Assembly: GCA_036274055.1 (NCBI GenBank)
Contig: DASUGM010000045.1
Coordinates: 1-26,982, forward strand
DNA: 26,982 nucleotides
DNA from: DASUGM01 sp036274055
GTDB taxonomy: Bacteria > Acidobacteriota > Vicinamibacteria > Vicinamibacterales > SCN-69-37
Direction: 5' to 3'
Shown here: positions 5,602 through 14,607 of the stretch, piece by piece
Layout: every line of letters starts with the position of its first letter
How positions within the stretch are numbered: position 1 is the stretch's first letter
The notes under the pieces: model-generated
Seen by the model: the letters and a program-made list of their open reading frames with translations, nothing else
Told to the model about the DNA's origin: nothing
The model's database searches: none
Translations under genes and position numbers: made by a program

Positions 5602-8252
5602 TGCACGGCTTCGACCGGTTGATTGCCCTCTTTCCGCGCGAATTCCGCGACGCGTTCGGCGTCGAAATGCGCGGGGTGTTCGCGGCGCAGCTCGCCGCGG
5701 CGCGCCAGCGCGGCCGAGCGGCGGTGTGCCGCCTGTGGATGCGGACGACACCGCGAATGATCGGCGCGGCATGGCGCGAGCATCGCGCCGCACGACAGCG
5801 GGCGCGACCCCGGCGGGCGTCACGCCTCGGCGAACTGCGGGCCGATCTGCGTCTGACGGCGCGACTGCTGATCCGCCGACCTGGCTTCACCGCCGCCGTC
5901 GTCGCCGCAATCGCGATTGGCGTGGGCGCCGTCGCGACGATCTTCAGCGCCGTCAACGCCATCGTCCTGCGCCCGCTGCCCGGCACCCGCGACGGCAGCG
6001 CCCTGGTCGGCATCGAGCGGCGAAGCCCCGACATGCGCGACGGCGCATCGGCGTCGTACCTGCTGTATGCGCAGATTCGCGACCGCGCGCGGTCGCTGGA
6101 CGGCGCGGCGGCCTGGAGCCGCGTCGCCCTCGCGATCAGGCCCGACGCTCGCGACGGCGCCTCGATCGCCGGCGCGATTGTCAGCAGCAACTACTTCGCT
6201 GTGCTCGGCGTGCAGCCGTTTCGCGGCCGGTTTTTCGACGTGCTCGACGACACTCGGCCGCTCGCCGAGCCCGAGATCGTCGTCTCATTCGACCTCTGGC
6301 AGCGGCAACTCGACGCCGACGCGGCCGCCGTCGGTCGCCGAGTCCACGTCAACGGCGCGCGCTACCGGATCGTCGGCGTCGCGCCGCCGGGATTTCGCGG
6401 CGTATTCACACCGCTGAAGATCGACGCGTGGGTGCCGCTCTCGACCCAGCCGCATGTGCGCCCGCAGCGCGACCTGACGCACGCACCGTGGCTCTGGGTT
6501 TTCGGCCGGTTGCGGGCGGATCGCGATCGGGCGCGGGCCGAACTCACCGACCTGTTCTCGTCGTGGGCGCAGACGTCGCCGGAATCGGCGGTGATTCGCG
6601 CCTACACGTCGGCGCGCCTGACGCCACTCACCGGCCTGCCCGACGACGCGCGGGTGGCGATTCTGAGTTTCAGCGGCGTGCTGATGGGCGCGGCAATGCT
6701 GGTGCTGCTGATCGCCGGCGCGAACGCGTCGTCGCTCCTGGCGGCACGCGCGATTTCGCGGCGGCGCGAGCTCAACATCCGCGCTGCGCTGGGCGCGAGC
6801 CGCGGGCGGCTGATTCGTCAACTGCTGACCGAGACGCTGGTCCTGTTTGGGCTTGGAGCGGGCGGCGGCCTCGCGGTGGCATGGGCGGGCACGGCGGCGC
6901 TCGAGCGTGTGCCGCTGCCCGGCGACGCGGCCCTGGCGCTCGAACTCTCTCCCGACGCCCGCGTCGTGACTTTCGCGATCGTCGTGGCGCTGGCCGTCGG
7001 TGTGCTCTTCGGCATCGGCCCGGCGCTGCGCGGGACCAAGCGGCACTTGTCCGCGGCGATGCGCGACGGCTCTGCGGGTGCGACTCGACGCAGCCGGATC
7101 ACGCACCTGCTGATCGTCGGCCAACTGGCGGCGTCGATGGTGCTGCTGGCCACGGCGGCGCTCTTCGCGCGCGCGCTCGACCGAGGCGCCGTGACCGATC
7201 TCGGATTCAATCCGGCAGGCGTCCTCAGCCTCCGAGTCAACACTGAGAGCTTCGGCTACGACGACGCCCGCGCGGCGGCGTTTCTGACCACGCTCCGGGA
7301 GCGGGTAACGACGATACCTGGTGTGACGGCGTCGGCCTACGCGAGCCTGCTGCCGCTGGCCGAGACGCCGGCGAACGTCACCGTGACGCCGCGGGCTGCG
7401 GTGCTGACGAGTCCGACGGAGCTGCGCGTGTTCACGGCCGGCGTCGGCGACGGCTATTTCGAGACGCTGCAGATTCCGCTGGTCGCGGGCCGGAGCTTTT
7501 CGACCACCGAGATCGCCAACACTGCCGACGTGGCCGTCGTCAGCGAGACGCTGTCACGACGCGCCTGGCCTGGCGCCGCTGCGGTCGGCAGCGTGCTCCG
7601 CGTCGGCTCTCGGGCGATCACCGTCGTCGGTGTGGCCCGCGACACCAAGCACGTCAGTCTCGATGAACCGCCGGCGGCGTTTCTGTACCGGCCGATTGCG
7701 CTCGCGCGGCCGTCGGCGGTCACGCTCCTCGTCCGCACGCAGGATCGCCCGGCGGCTGCAGCGATGGCGGTCGCGGCGGCGATGCGCGCGATCGATCCGA
7801 CATTGCCGCGGCCAGCGGTGACGGCATTCGCGGACGACGTCGGACATGCCCTGCTGCCACAGCGCGTCGCCGCGGTGGTCACCGGTATTCTCGGCGCCGG
7901 CGGCCTGACACTCGCGGCGATCGGGCTGTACGGGGCGCTGGCGTTCGCCGTCGGCGCCCGGACGCGCGAGCTCGGCGTCCGCCGCGCGCTCGGTGCACGC
8001 GAGTTCGACGTCGTCGCGCTCGTCGCCTGGCAGGGACTTCGTCTCGCCGGCGCCGGCATCGCGATCGGCCTCGGCCTGGCCTTCGTCGCGACCCGCGCGC
8101 TCGACGCGTATCTGCTCGGCGTCAGTCCGCTCGACCCGATTGCGCTCAGCGCCGCCGCCGGCATTTTCATCGTCGTCGCGTTGGCGGCGACGGTGATTCC
8201 CGCCCGGCGCGCCGCGCGCGCAGATCCAATCGGCGCGCTGAGATCGAACTGA
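5601..8252 (+). CDS. ADOP-type MacB/FtsX-like ABC permease without ATPase
   Basis: An 883-residue membrane protein with duplicated MacB-like architecture. Residues about 1-80 are a cytoplasmic N-terminal region typical of ADOPs (LIALFPREFRDAFGVEMRGVF). The first helix is about 97-118, followed by a MacB-type periplasmic domain (VNAIVLRPLPG, VSSNYFAVLGVQPFRGRFF, RIVGVAPPGFRG). A first FtsX domain contains RRRELNIRAALGASRGRLIRQLLTE. A second half repeats helix, periplasmic domain (GYFETLQIPLVAGRSF) and FtsX domain (RTRELGVRRALGAREFDVVALV), ending RRAARADPIGALRSN. No nucleotide-binding gene is adjacent, hence 'orphan'. The ATG at 5601 overlaps the padR TGA; GTG codons at 5592 and 5598 are in-frame alternatives. 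Transport substrate, or a mechanotransmission role, is unknown. Confidence 0.94.
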   Translation: MHGFDRLIALFPREFRDAFGVEMRGVFAAQLAAARQRGRAAVCRLWMRTTPRMIGAAWREHRAARQRARPRRASRLGELRADLRLTARLLIRRPGFTAAVVAAIAIGVGAVATIFSAVNAIVLRPLPGTRDGSALVGIERRSPDMRDGASASYLLYAQIRDRARSLDGAAAWSRVALAIRPDARDGASIAGAIVSSNYFAVLGVQPFRGRFFDVLDDTRPLAEPEIVVSFDLWQRQLDADAAAVGRRVHVNGARYRIVGVAPPGFRGVFTPLKIDAWVPLSTQPHVRPQRDLTHAPWLWVFGRLRADRDRARAELTDLFSSWAQTSPESAVIRAYTSARLTPLTGLPDDARVAILSFSGVLMGAAMLVLLIAGANASSLLAARAISRRRELNIRAALGASRGRLIRQLLTETLVLFGLGAGGGLAVAWAGTAALERVPLPGDAALALELSPDARVVTFAIVVALAVGVLFGIGPALRGTKRHLSAAMRDGSAGATRRSRITHLLIVGQLAASMVLLATAALFARALDRGAVTDLGFNPAGVLSLRVNTESFGYDDARAAAFLTTLRERVTTIPGVTASAYASLLPLAETPANVTVTPRAAVLTSPTELRVFTAGVGDGYFETLQIPLVAGRSFSTTEIANTADVAVVSETLSRRAWPGAAAVGSVLRVGSRAITVVGVARDTKHVSLDEPPAAFLYRPIALARPSAVTLLVRTQDRPAAAAMAVAAAMRAIDPTLPRPAVTAFADDVGHALLPQRVAAVVTGILGAGGLTLAAIGLYGALAFAVGARTRELGVRRALGAREFDVVALVAWQGLRLAGAGIAIGLGLAFVATRALDAYLLGVSPLDPIALSAAAGIFIVVALAATVIPARRAARADPIGALRSN

Positions 8253-8397
8253 GTGAAGAGCATCTGCTCAAGAGCGATTCACAGGGAGAAGAATGAGAAG
8301 AGCGTTGAGTGGTTCCAGCTTGCCAAAGCAAGAACCTCTCCCGCTCTTCTCGTGCTTCTCCCTGTGATTTCGCTCTTGGCAGATGCTTTTCCCTCAG
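8249..8397. repeat. Long palindromic element, core type B (copy 2)
   Basis: An imperfect inverted repeat of about 149 bp starting at the permease stop codon (TGA 8250-8252) and ending 6 bp before the ATG of the next gene. Ends are CTGAG / CTCAG with caps GTGAAGAGCATCTGC and its near-complement, a variant of the shared cap. The core from 8280 shares 24 identical bases with the core starting at 5061. The centre is CTTGC-CAAA-GCAAG (8319-8332). It occupies the whole gap between the two genes. Confidence 0.9.
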
Positions 8398-8403
8398 ATC
8401 AGA

Positions 8404-9312
8404 ATGCGCCTCGTGCCGGCTGAACACATCCCGATCATGCTCGACGAACTGATTCGCGACGCGCGCCCGCGCGCCGGCGACGTCGTCGTCGATTGCACGC
8501 TCGGTGGCGGCGGTCACGCGCTCGCGCTGCTCGAACGCATTTCGCCCGGCGGCCGACTGATCGGCCTCGACGCCGATCCGATCGCGTTGCCGCGCACGGC
8601 GGCGCGGATTCACGACGCCGGTTTCGGACCGCCGATCTTCGCGGCCCGGCAGCTGAACTTCGCCCGGCTCCCGGAGCTGCTTCGCCTCGAACGGCTCGAC
8701 GGGGCGGACATCGTCGTTGCCGACCTCGGCATCTCAGCGATGCAAGCCGACGACGCCGGTCGCGGTTTCAACTACAAGGGGGTCGGGCCGCTCGACATGC
8801 GGATGAACCCCGGCGCCGGCGAGCCGGCATCGACGTTGATCGCGAATGCAAGTGAAGCCGAACTTGCGCAGATGCTCGACGAATTTGCCGACGAGCCGTA
8901 CGCCGGGATCATCGCCGGCCTGCTCAAGCAACCCGGACTGACGACCACGCACGCGGCCGAACGCGCGATTCGCACCGGCCTGGCGCGCGCCAGGCCGCAG
9001 CTGACCAAGGCGCAGATCAAGGCGTCGGTCCGGCGCAGCTTTCAGGCGCTGCGCATCGCCGTCAACGACGAACTCGCCGCTCTCGACGCGCTGCTCGACG
9101 CGCTGCCCGGCGGTCTGCGCGCCGGCGGCCGCGCCGTCTTCATCACGTTTCATTCCGGTGAAGATCGCCGGGTGAAGAAGGCGTTTCAGGCCGGCAAGCG
9201 CGCCGGTGTCTACGCGCAGATCGCTGGCGCCGTTGTCCAGGCGTCGAAGCGGGAGACGCGGGCGAATCGTCGCGCCGCGCCGGCAAAATTGCGCTGGGCG
9301 GTGCGCGGCTGA
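8404..9312 (+). CDS. rsmH: RsmH-like 16S rRNA C1402 N4-methyltransferase, divergent
   Basis: A 302-residue SAM-dependent methyltransferase matching RsmH (MraW), which methylates N4 of C1402 in 16S rRNA. Visible motifs: EHIPIMLDELI (7-17), the SAM loop DCTLGGGGH (30-38), GLDADP (54-59), VVADLGISAMQADDAGRGF (104-122), GPLDMRMNP (128-136), RRSFQALRIAVNDEL (210-224) and ITFHSGEDRRVKK (247-259). The usual FHSLEDR reads FHSGEDR, and the C-terminal insert before the final PAKLRWA is shorter than in E. coli RsmH. No mraZ, ftsL, ftsI or mur genes are near, so this lies outside a dcw cluster and may be a second copy. The ATG at 8404 is chosen; an in-frame ATG at 8383 lies inside the palindrome. No clear ribosome site precedes either. 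Confidence 0.88.
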   Translation: MRLVPAEHIPIMLDELIRDARPRAGDVVVDCTLGGGGHALALLERISPGGRLIGLDADPIALPRTAARIHDAGFGPPIFAARQLNFARLPELLRLERLDGADIVVADLGISAMQADDAGRGFNYKGVGPLDMRMNPGAGEPASTLIANASEAELAQMLDEFADEPYAGIIAGLLKQPGLTTTHAAERAIRTGLARARPQLTKAQIKASVRRSFQALRIAVNDELAALDALLDALPGGLRAGGRAVFITFHSGEDRRVKKAFQAGKRAGVYAQIAGAVVQASKRETRANRRAAPAKLRWAVRG

Positions 9313-9322
9313 AGGCGATTCG

Positions 9323-9347
9323 GCATCGCGCGCCGATGCGATACACT
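9323..9347 (+). promoter_or_regulatory. Possible rpoZ promoter with dyad GCATCG/CGATGC
   Basis: An inverted repeat GCATCG (9323-9328) / CGATGC (9334-9339) is followed at once by TACACT (9342-9347), a plausible -10 box. Transcription would start near 9354, giving a leader of about 97 nt before the GTG of the omega gene. The dyad could be an operator or the tail end of an rsmH terminator; no T-run follows. Confidence 0.35.
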
Positions 9348-9450
9348 AGGAGAGTTGGCCACCCGGCTGACGCCCGCCTGCGTTTCGAGTTGCATCCCGG
9401 TCCAGGGACGCGCGCCGACCGGCAGTTCACTGTTGCTGGAGGCAGAATCC

Positions 9451-9648
9451 GTGGTCCATCGCTCGGCGGGAACCAATGCGTTCGAATTCGTCACGGTTGC
9501 AGCTTTGCGAGCCGCGCAGTTGATGCGCGGCTGCCGGGCGCTCGTGCCCGAGTACGAAAAGTCCGTGCTCACCGCCCAGGCCGAAGTCGCCGCGGGCAAG
9601 GTGCAGGCGCTGCCGCGCGCGGACTCGCTCAGCAAGACCGGCCGCTGA
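9451..9648 (+). CDS. rpoZ: RNA polymerase omega subunit (RpoZ-like), small
   Basis: A 65-residue protein matching the core of bacterial RNA polymerase omega: NAFEFVTVAALRAAQL (9-24, compare NRFDLVLVAARRARQM in E. coli), RALVP (29-33), then KSVLTAQAEVAAGKV (37-51, compare KTTVIALREIEEGLI). Omega assists folding and assembly of the beta-prime subunit. The GTG at 9451 is chosen because GGAGG at 9438-9442 stands 8 bases before it and because the N-terminal length then suits the family. A TTG at 9355 would add 32 residues that look non-coding. It is shorter than E. coli omega (91 residues), lacking the C-terminal tail. It stands between an RsmH-like gene and a small unknown gene. Confidence 0.8.
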   Translation: MVHRSAGTNAFEFVTVAALRAAQLMRGCRALVPEYEKSVLTAQAEVAAGKVQALPRADSLSKTGR

Positions 9649-9654
9649 GGCCGG

Positions 9655-9670
9655 CGCCGCAGCTGCGGCG
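9655..9670. repeat. Perfect 16 bp GC palindrome between rpoZ and small gene
   Basis: CGCCGCAGCTGCGGCG is a perfect self-complementary 16-mer, 6 bp after the omega stop and just before the AAGGAG ribosome site of the next gene. No T-run follows, so it is not a classical terminator. It may stabilise the upstream transcript or tune translation of the small gene. Confidence 0.5.
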
Positions 9671-9684
9671 GCAAGGAGCTCGTC

Positions 9685-9885
9685 ATGTCGATCGTCAAGA
9701 GCCGCCAGTGTTCGCAGGCGCGCGAGATGCTGGCCGATCTGTACCAGCTGATCGAGGCGCTGGATCGCCGCGTGCCGCGGCTCGAGCGGCTCGGCGAAGC
9801 GCGGATTGCCTACGACGCCGCCGAACTGCGCGAACGAGCGTTGACCCTGATTCGCCAGATCGAAGGCGACGCCCCGATGGACTGA
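9685..9885 (+). CDS. Small hypothetical protein, alpha-helical
   Basis: A 66-residue protein not recognised from any family. It has a good ribosome site (AAGGAG, about 8 bases before the ATG), lies 36 bp after the omega gene on the same strand, and has the third-position GC bias of its neighbours, so it is likely real. The sequence is charged and predicted helical throughout (REMLADLYQLIEALDRRVPRL, then DAAELRERALTLIRQIEG), with no membrane segment, signal peptide or cysteine cluster. A small helical partner protein is plausible, but no function can be assigned. A perfect GC palindrome stands in the gap before it. Confidence 0.65.
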   Translation: MSIVKSRQCSQAREMLADLYQLIEALDRRVPRLERLGEARIAYDAAELRERALTLIRQIEGDAPMD

Positions 9886-9920
9886 CCGCGCGGCCCGCCT
9901 GAATCCGCGCGGCCCGCCTG
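9886..9920. repeat. 16 bp direct repeat before the ABC-F gene
   Basis: CCGCGCGGCCCGCCTG occurs at 9886-9901 and again at 9905-9920, separated by three bases, directly after the stop of the small gene and directly before a TACAAT box. The 19-base phase (about two helical turns) puts both copies on the same face of the helix, as a tandem binding site would be. It could equally be a simple duplication. Confidence 0.75.
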
Positions 9921-9921
9921 C

Positions 9922-9927
9922 TACAAT
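9922..9927 (+). promoter_or_regulatory. Possible -10 box for the ABC-F gene
   Basis: TACAAT, 24 bp before the ATG at 9952. There is no obvious -35 hexamer; the expected region is occupied by the 16 bp direct repeat. The ribosome site AGGTGG (9942-9947) follows. Confidence 0.45.
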
Positions 9928-9951
9928 TGAACGTTTGCGGCAGGTGGTTTG

Positions 9952-11559
<1,608 letters not shown>

Positions 11560-11560
11560 A

Positions 11561-11989
11561 TCAGCGCATCAGGACGATTTGCTGGTTCGCCGCCCACGGA
11601 CACGCGCTCGTCGGCGTAATCGCGGCCAGCGATAGTTCCAGCCGGCTCGACGTCGCAGTTCCCGAAACCGACGTCGAGCTGCTGCACACCTGCCCCGTGA
11701 TCGTCGTCTGGCTGATCGTCGTCGTCCCGGTGATGTTGGCGGCGGCCGTCAGCGTCAGCTGACCGGTGGTCCCGCCGGCAGCCGTCCAGCCGCCGGTCAC
11801 CGACGATCCCGATTGACTGAGCGTCGCGGTCACGCTGTCGGTCACGGTGACACCAGCGGTCACGAACGTCAGGCTGCCGGACCACGCGCCGGCCAGATTG
11901 ACCGACGGCTCGGTCGGCGAGTCGTCGCACGCTGCTGCGGCGATCACGAGCAGCGCGGCGATGACCAGGCGAGTGTGTTTCGCCGTCAT
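11561..11989 (-). CDS. Small secreted lipoprotein
   Basis: A 142-residue protein with a typical lipoprotein signal: positive start (MTAKHTR), hydrophobic stretch, and cysteine C21 after AAAA in a lipobox-like setting, followed by DDSPTEP, a beginning frequent in acidobacterial lipoproteins. The mature part is rich in Thr, Ser, Gly and Val with alternating pattern (VTVTDSVTATLSQSGSSVTGGW), suggesting an all-beta fold; it also has two cysteines that could pair (in QVCSSS and SACPW). No family recognised. Its ATG overlaps the TGA of the large beta-propeller gene upstream (ATGA), implying coupled expression and perhaps a shared surface function. DD after the lipid-modified cysteine would in E. 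coli favour inner-membrane retention; whether that rule holds here is unknown. Confidence 0.85.
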   Translation of the reverse strand: MTAKHTRLVIAALLVIAAAACDDSPTEPSVNLAGAWSGSLTFVTAGVTVTDSVTATLSQSGSSVTGGWTAAGGTTGQLTLTAAANITGTTTISQTTITGQVCSSSTSVSGTATSSRLELSLAAITPTSACPWAANQQIVLMR

Positions 11990-14427
11990 CGCGAGAACCT
12001 GCTCGAGATCGCCCAGATCCCGCGGCCATACGTCGCCGCCAGCAGCTGTCGATTGATGGCGCTGTAGGCCAGACGCGTGACCACGACCGGCGGCAGCCCG
12101 CTTCCGAACTCCTGCCAGACTCCCGAACCGAGCGTCGTGCGGAACACGCCGATATCGGTGCCGGCATAAATCACACGCGGCGACGAACTCCCGACGGAAT
12201 CAGGATCGATCAGCAGCGCGTTGACCGGCACATCGGGAAGATTGCCGGAGATGTCAGTCCACGTCGTGCCGCCGTTGGTGGTGTGAAACACGTGGCCGCT
12301 GCCGGATCCTCCGGAATTGAAGCCCGAGTACGCCACGAAGACACTCTGGTCGGTCACCGGATCGACGACGATCTCGGTCACGGCGCGCACCGGCAGCGGG
12401 CCGGCGTCGGTCCCGGCGATGCTCCGCCACGACGCGCCGCGGTCGTTGGTGACGCGGACATCGCCGTTGAGCGTGCCCGCATAGACCGTCGCCGATGCCG
12501 TGGGCGCGACGGCGGCGGCGACGAAGTAGCGCGCCGGCGCGCACGTCCGACCGGTTGCCGCGTCATTCCAGCAGCGCGGGTCGTTCTTGACCGACGGCGA
12601 CGCGGCGGTCCAGCTCTCGCCGCGGTTCTCGGTCCGGAACAGTTTCTCCACGGTGAGCCAGATCGTCGCCGGCGCGGTCGGATCCATCGCCATGCGCGGA
12701 ATGAACGGGCCGTCGAGCGACAGATCGATACCGGCGCGGCGGCCGCGGCAGCCGCCGGCTTCGCAGCGATAGAACTGAAAGACCTGGTTGCCGTCGACGA
12801 TGATCCATTCGACTTCCGCGTAGACGATGCTCGCGCGCGGATCCGGATCCCAGACGGTGTCGCCGCCGTCGCCGCCGGTGAGCAACGACCAGCCGAGGGC
12901 GCCCTGGAAAATCGGCGTGCCGTTGTCCTGCGTGCCGCCGGCGATCAACAGCGGATTCGCCGGGTGCGCCGCGACCGAGTAGAACTCGGTGATTGGCAGC
13001 GCGCGGTGCAACGCCGTCATCGCCACGGTGCCCGGCGCCGCGGCGTAGATCCCGCCGTCGTTGGCGAGCAGCAGCCCACGGCTGGCGGTGAACGCAATCG
13101 CGATGTTGTCGACGTGAATGCCCGAGATCGTCGTCCACGTCCGGCCGGCGTCGGTCGATCGATACGCGAGGTTGCTGGCGACGTAGATCGTCGCGGCGTC
13201 GTTCGGCGCGAATGCCAGCGCCAGCGGCCATGTCAATGAGTTGGGAATCGCCGCGGCCTCGGTCCACGTGTTGCCGGCGTCCGGGCTGAGAAAGACGCGG
13301 ACGCGATCGAGCAACAGGTCGCGCACCGACAACGCCAGAGTATCCGGCGACGACGGCGCGATCGCGACCCGGGCGCGCGGCACATAGACAGCGCCGGGAT
13401 CGGCGTAACGCACTGCCAGGCCCGCCGTCAGATCGTAGTCACCGAGTGTCGTCAGCGTCCGCGCCACCCAATGCGCGCCCCCGTCGAACGATTGATACGC
13501 GGCGATTGCGCTTTCCATCCGCGTGCAGCCGGCATTCAGGCAGCGCGGCTGGGCGACGGCGGCGAGCAGGCGATCGGTCCGTTGCGGATCGATGGCGACG
13601 TCGCGCAGAAACGGCGCCTCGGGGTTCTGGGTCGGCGCCGCGGCGCCGGCGAAATCGAGATCGACCGGCAGCGTCAGCGCCGGACGGAAGGTGCGGCCGC
13701 TGTCGTCCGATCGCAGCAGGTGGCTCGCGCCGACGTAGTAAATCGTGCTCGTCGATGCCGAACCCGCGCGCGCCGGGTCAATCAGGATGCGGCCCGACGA
13801 CGGCGGCACACAGGCCTTGAAGACGTTCACCGAGCACAACGCCGGCGCGAGCGTCCGGCCGTCGGCCAGCGTGATCGACGACACCGACCAGGTCGCGCCG
13901 CCGTCCTGTGATGCCAGCCAGCGCGTCGCATAGGTACGCTGGATCGTCGCCGCGTAGATCAATTGCGGATTGACCGGATCGATCGCGATCGATTGAATCG
14001 CAGGCACCGGCAGGTTGTCGGTCAGCGACGTCCAGGTGACGCCGCCGTCGGTGGTGCGCCAGATGCCGCCGCTGTCGGCGCCGATGTAAATGGTGCCAGG
14101 CAAGCTCGGATGCGCGGCAATCGCGCTGACCCGACCGGCGTACGGCTGCGAGTTGTTGACGACGATCGGACTCGGACCGATCGGCACCCAGCGCTCGGAC
14201 GGCAGCACCAGCGACGGCCGCGCGCCGGGCGGGCGTCGGCGCGCCGCCATCGCGCGTTCGAGCGTGTCGGCAGCCGGCCGGACGCCGGTTGGATAACCAC
14301 GTTGGACGGCGAACCACTGTTCGCCGTCGAGCGGACCGTCCGGAGAGATGTGCGAAACCGGACGTGCAAGGAACGCGAGCGCGGCGACGGCCAGAGACAA
14401 TGCTCCGGCAACGACGCGTGGAATCAC
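11986..14427 (-). CDS. Secreted Asp-box (BNR/sortilin-like) beta-propeller protein
   Basis: An 813-residue exported protein. Residues 1-27 form a signal peptide or anchor (PRVVAGALSLAVAALAFLA). The rest carries at least nine Asp-box-like turns, among them TTDGGVTW, SQDGGATW, SPDAGNTW, STDAGRTW, TENRGESW, TNDRGASW and TTNGGTTW, alternating with strands such as IYIGADSGGIWR and VIYAGTDIGVFR. This pattern marks the VPS10/sortilin or WD40/YVTN/BNR-like propeller superfamily, often loosely annotated as exo-alpha-sialidase. A sialidase arginine triad was not recognised, so enzymatic activity is not claimed; binding or scaffold function is equally possible. The GTG at 14425-14427 begins the signal peptide. 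The gene is translationally coupled to the downstream lipoprotein gene. Confidence 0.88.
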   Translation of the reverse strand: MIPRVVAGALSLAVAALAFLARPVSHISPDGPLDGEQWFAVQRGYPTGVRPAADTLERAMAARRRPPGARPSLVLPSERWVPIGPSPIVVNNSQPYAGRVSAIAAHPSLPGTIYIGADSGGIWRTTDGGVTWTSLTDNLPVPAIQSIAIDPVNPQLIYAATIQRTYATRWLASQDGGATWSVSSITLADGRTLAPALCSVNVFKACVPPSSGRILIDPARAGSASTSTIYYVGASHLLRSDDSGRTFRPALTLPVDLDFAGAAAPTQNPEAPFLRDVAIDPQRTDRLLAAVAQPRCLNAGCTRMESAIAAYQSFDGGAHWVARTLTTLGDYDLTAGLAVRYADPGAVYVPRARVAIAPSSPDTLALSVRDLLLDRVRVFLSPDAGNTWTEAAAIPNSLTWPLALAFAPNDAATIYVASNLAYRSTDAGRTWTTISGIHVDNIAIAFTASRGLLLANDGGIYAAAPGTVAMTALHRALPITEFYSVAAHPANPLLIAGGTQDNGTPIFQGALGWSLLTGGDGGDTVWDPDPRASIVYAEVEWIIVDGNQVFQFYRCEAGGCRGRRAGIDLSLDGPFIPRMAMDPTAPATIWLTVEKLFRTENRGESWTAASPSVKNDPRCWNDAATGRTCAPARYFVAAAVAPTASATVYAGTLNGDVRVTNDRGASWRSIAGTDAGPLPVRAVTEIVVDPVTDQSVFVAYSGFNSGGSGSGHVFHTTNGGTTWTDISGNLPDVPVNALLIDPDSVGSSSPRVIYAGTDIGVFRTTLGSGVWQEFGSGLPPVVVTRLAYSAINRQLLAATYGRGIWAISSRFSR

Positions 14428-14463
14428 ACGGACCCCCGTAACAACAGGACGCTGGCGGGAACG

Positions 14464-14469
14464 ATTCTA
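14464..14469 (-). promoter_or_regulatory. Possible -10 box for the beta-propeller gene
   Basis: TAGAAT on the minus strand, 36 bp before the GTG start of the beta-propeller gene. The same hexamer precedes the antiporter and D-lactate dehydrogenase genes. The area upstream is the octamer repeat tract, with no recognisable -35. Confidence 0.45.
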
Positions 14470-14474
14470 CTGGA

Positions 14475-14541
14475 GGTTCTTTCGTTCGGGAGTTCGGATG
14501 TTCGGGCGTTCCGTGCTTCGGTGCTTCCGTGCTTCGGTGCC
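14475..14541. repeat. Octamer repeat element TTCGGNNG (copy 1)
   Basis: An approximately 67 bp tract with TTC recurring at strict 8-base steps: TTCGGGAG, TTCGGATG, TTCGGGCG, TTCCGTGC, TTCGGTGC, TTCCGTGC, TTCGGTGC. It opens with GGTTCTTTCGTTCGGGAGTT, which differs by one base from the opening of the copy at 22169. It occupies the divergent gap between the beta-propeller and thioesterase genes. Confidence 0.8.
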
Positions 14542-14587
14542 CACGGTGCGGCAGTGCTCGTTCGCGGATCAGCGCCGTGAGACGACG

Positions 14588-14593
14588 TAAGAT
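14588..14593 (+). promoter_or_regulatory. Possible -10 box for the thioesterase gene
   Basis: TAAGAT, 14 bp before the ATG at 14608. If used, transcription would begin at about 14600 and the leader would be only about 7 nt. No ribosome site is visible before this ATG, consistent with very short-leader initiation. Confidence 0.35.
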
Positions 14594-14607
14594 CGGCGCC
14601 ATGGAAC

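Noticed and set aside
9355..9450. TTG-initiated N-terminal extension of the omega subunit
   Set aside because: The 32 added residues look unlike omega proteins, and the GTG at 9451 has a GGAGG site at ideal spacing.
9313..9450. Riboswitch in the leader before rpoZ
   Set aside because: The 138 bp gap was inspected for known riboswitch core motifs, including c-di-GMP-type, and nothing matched; only a short dyad and a -10-like box are seen.
9649..9684. Rho-independent terminator after rpoZ
   Set aside because: The 16 bp palindrome has no following T-run and lies directly before the ribosome site of the next co-directional gene.
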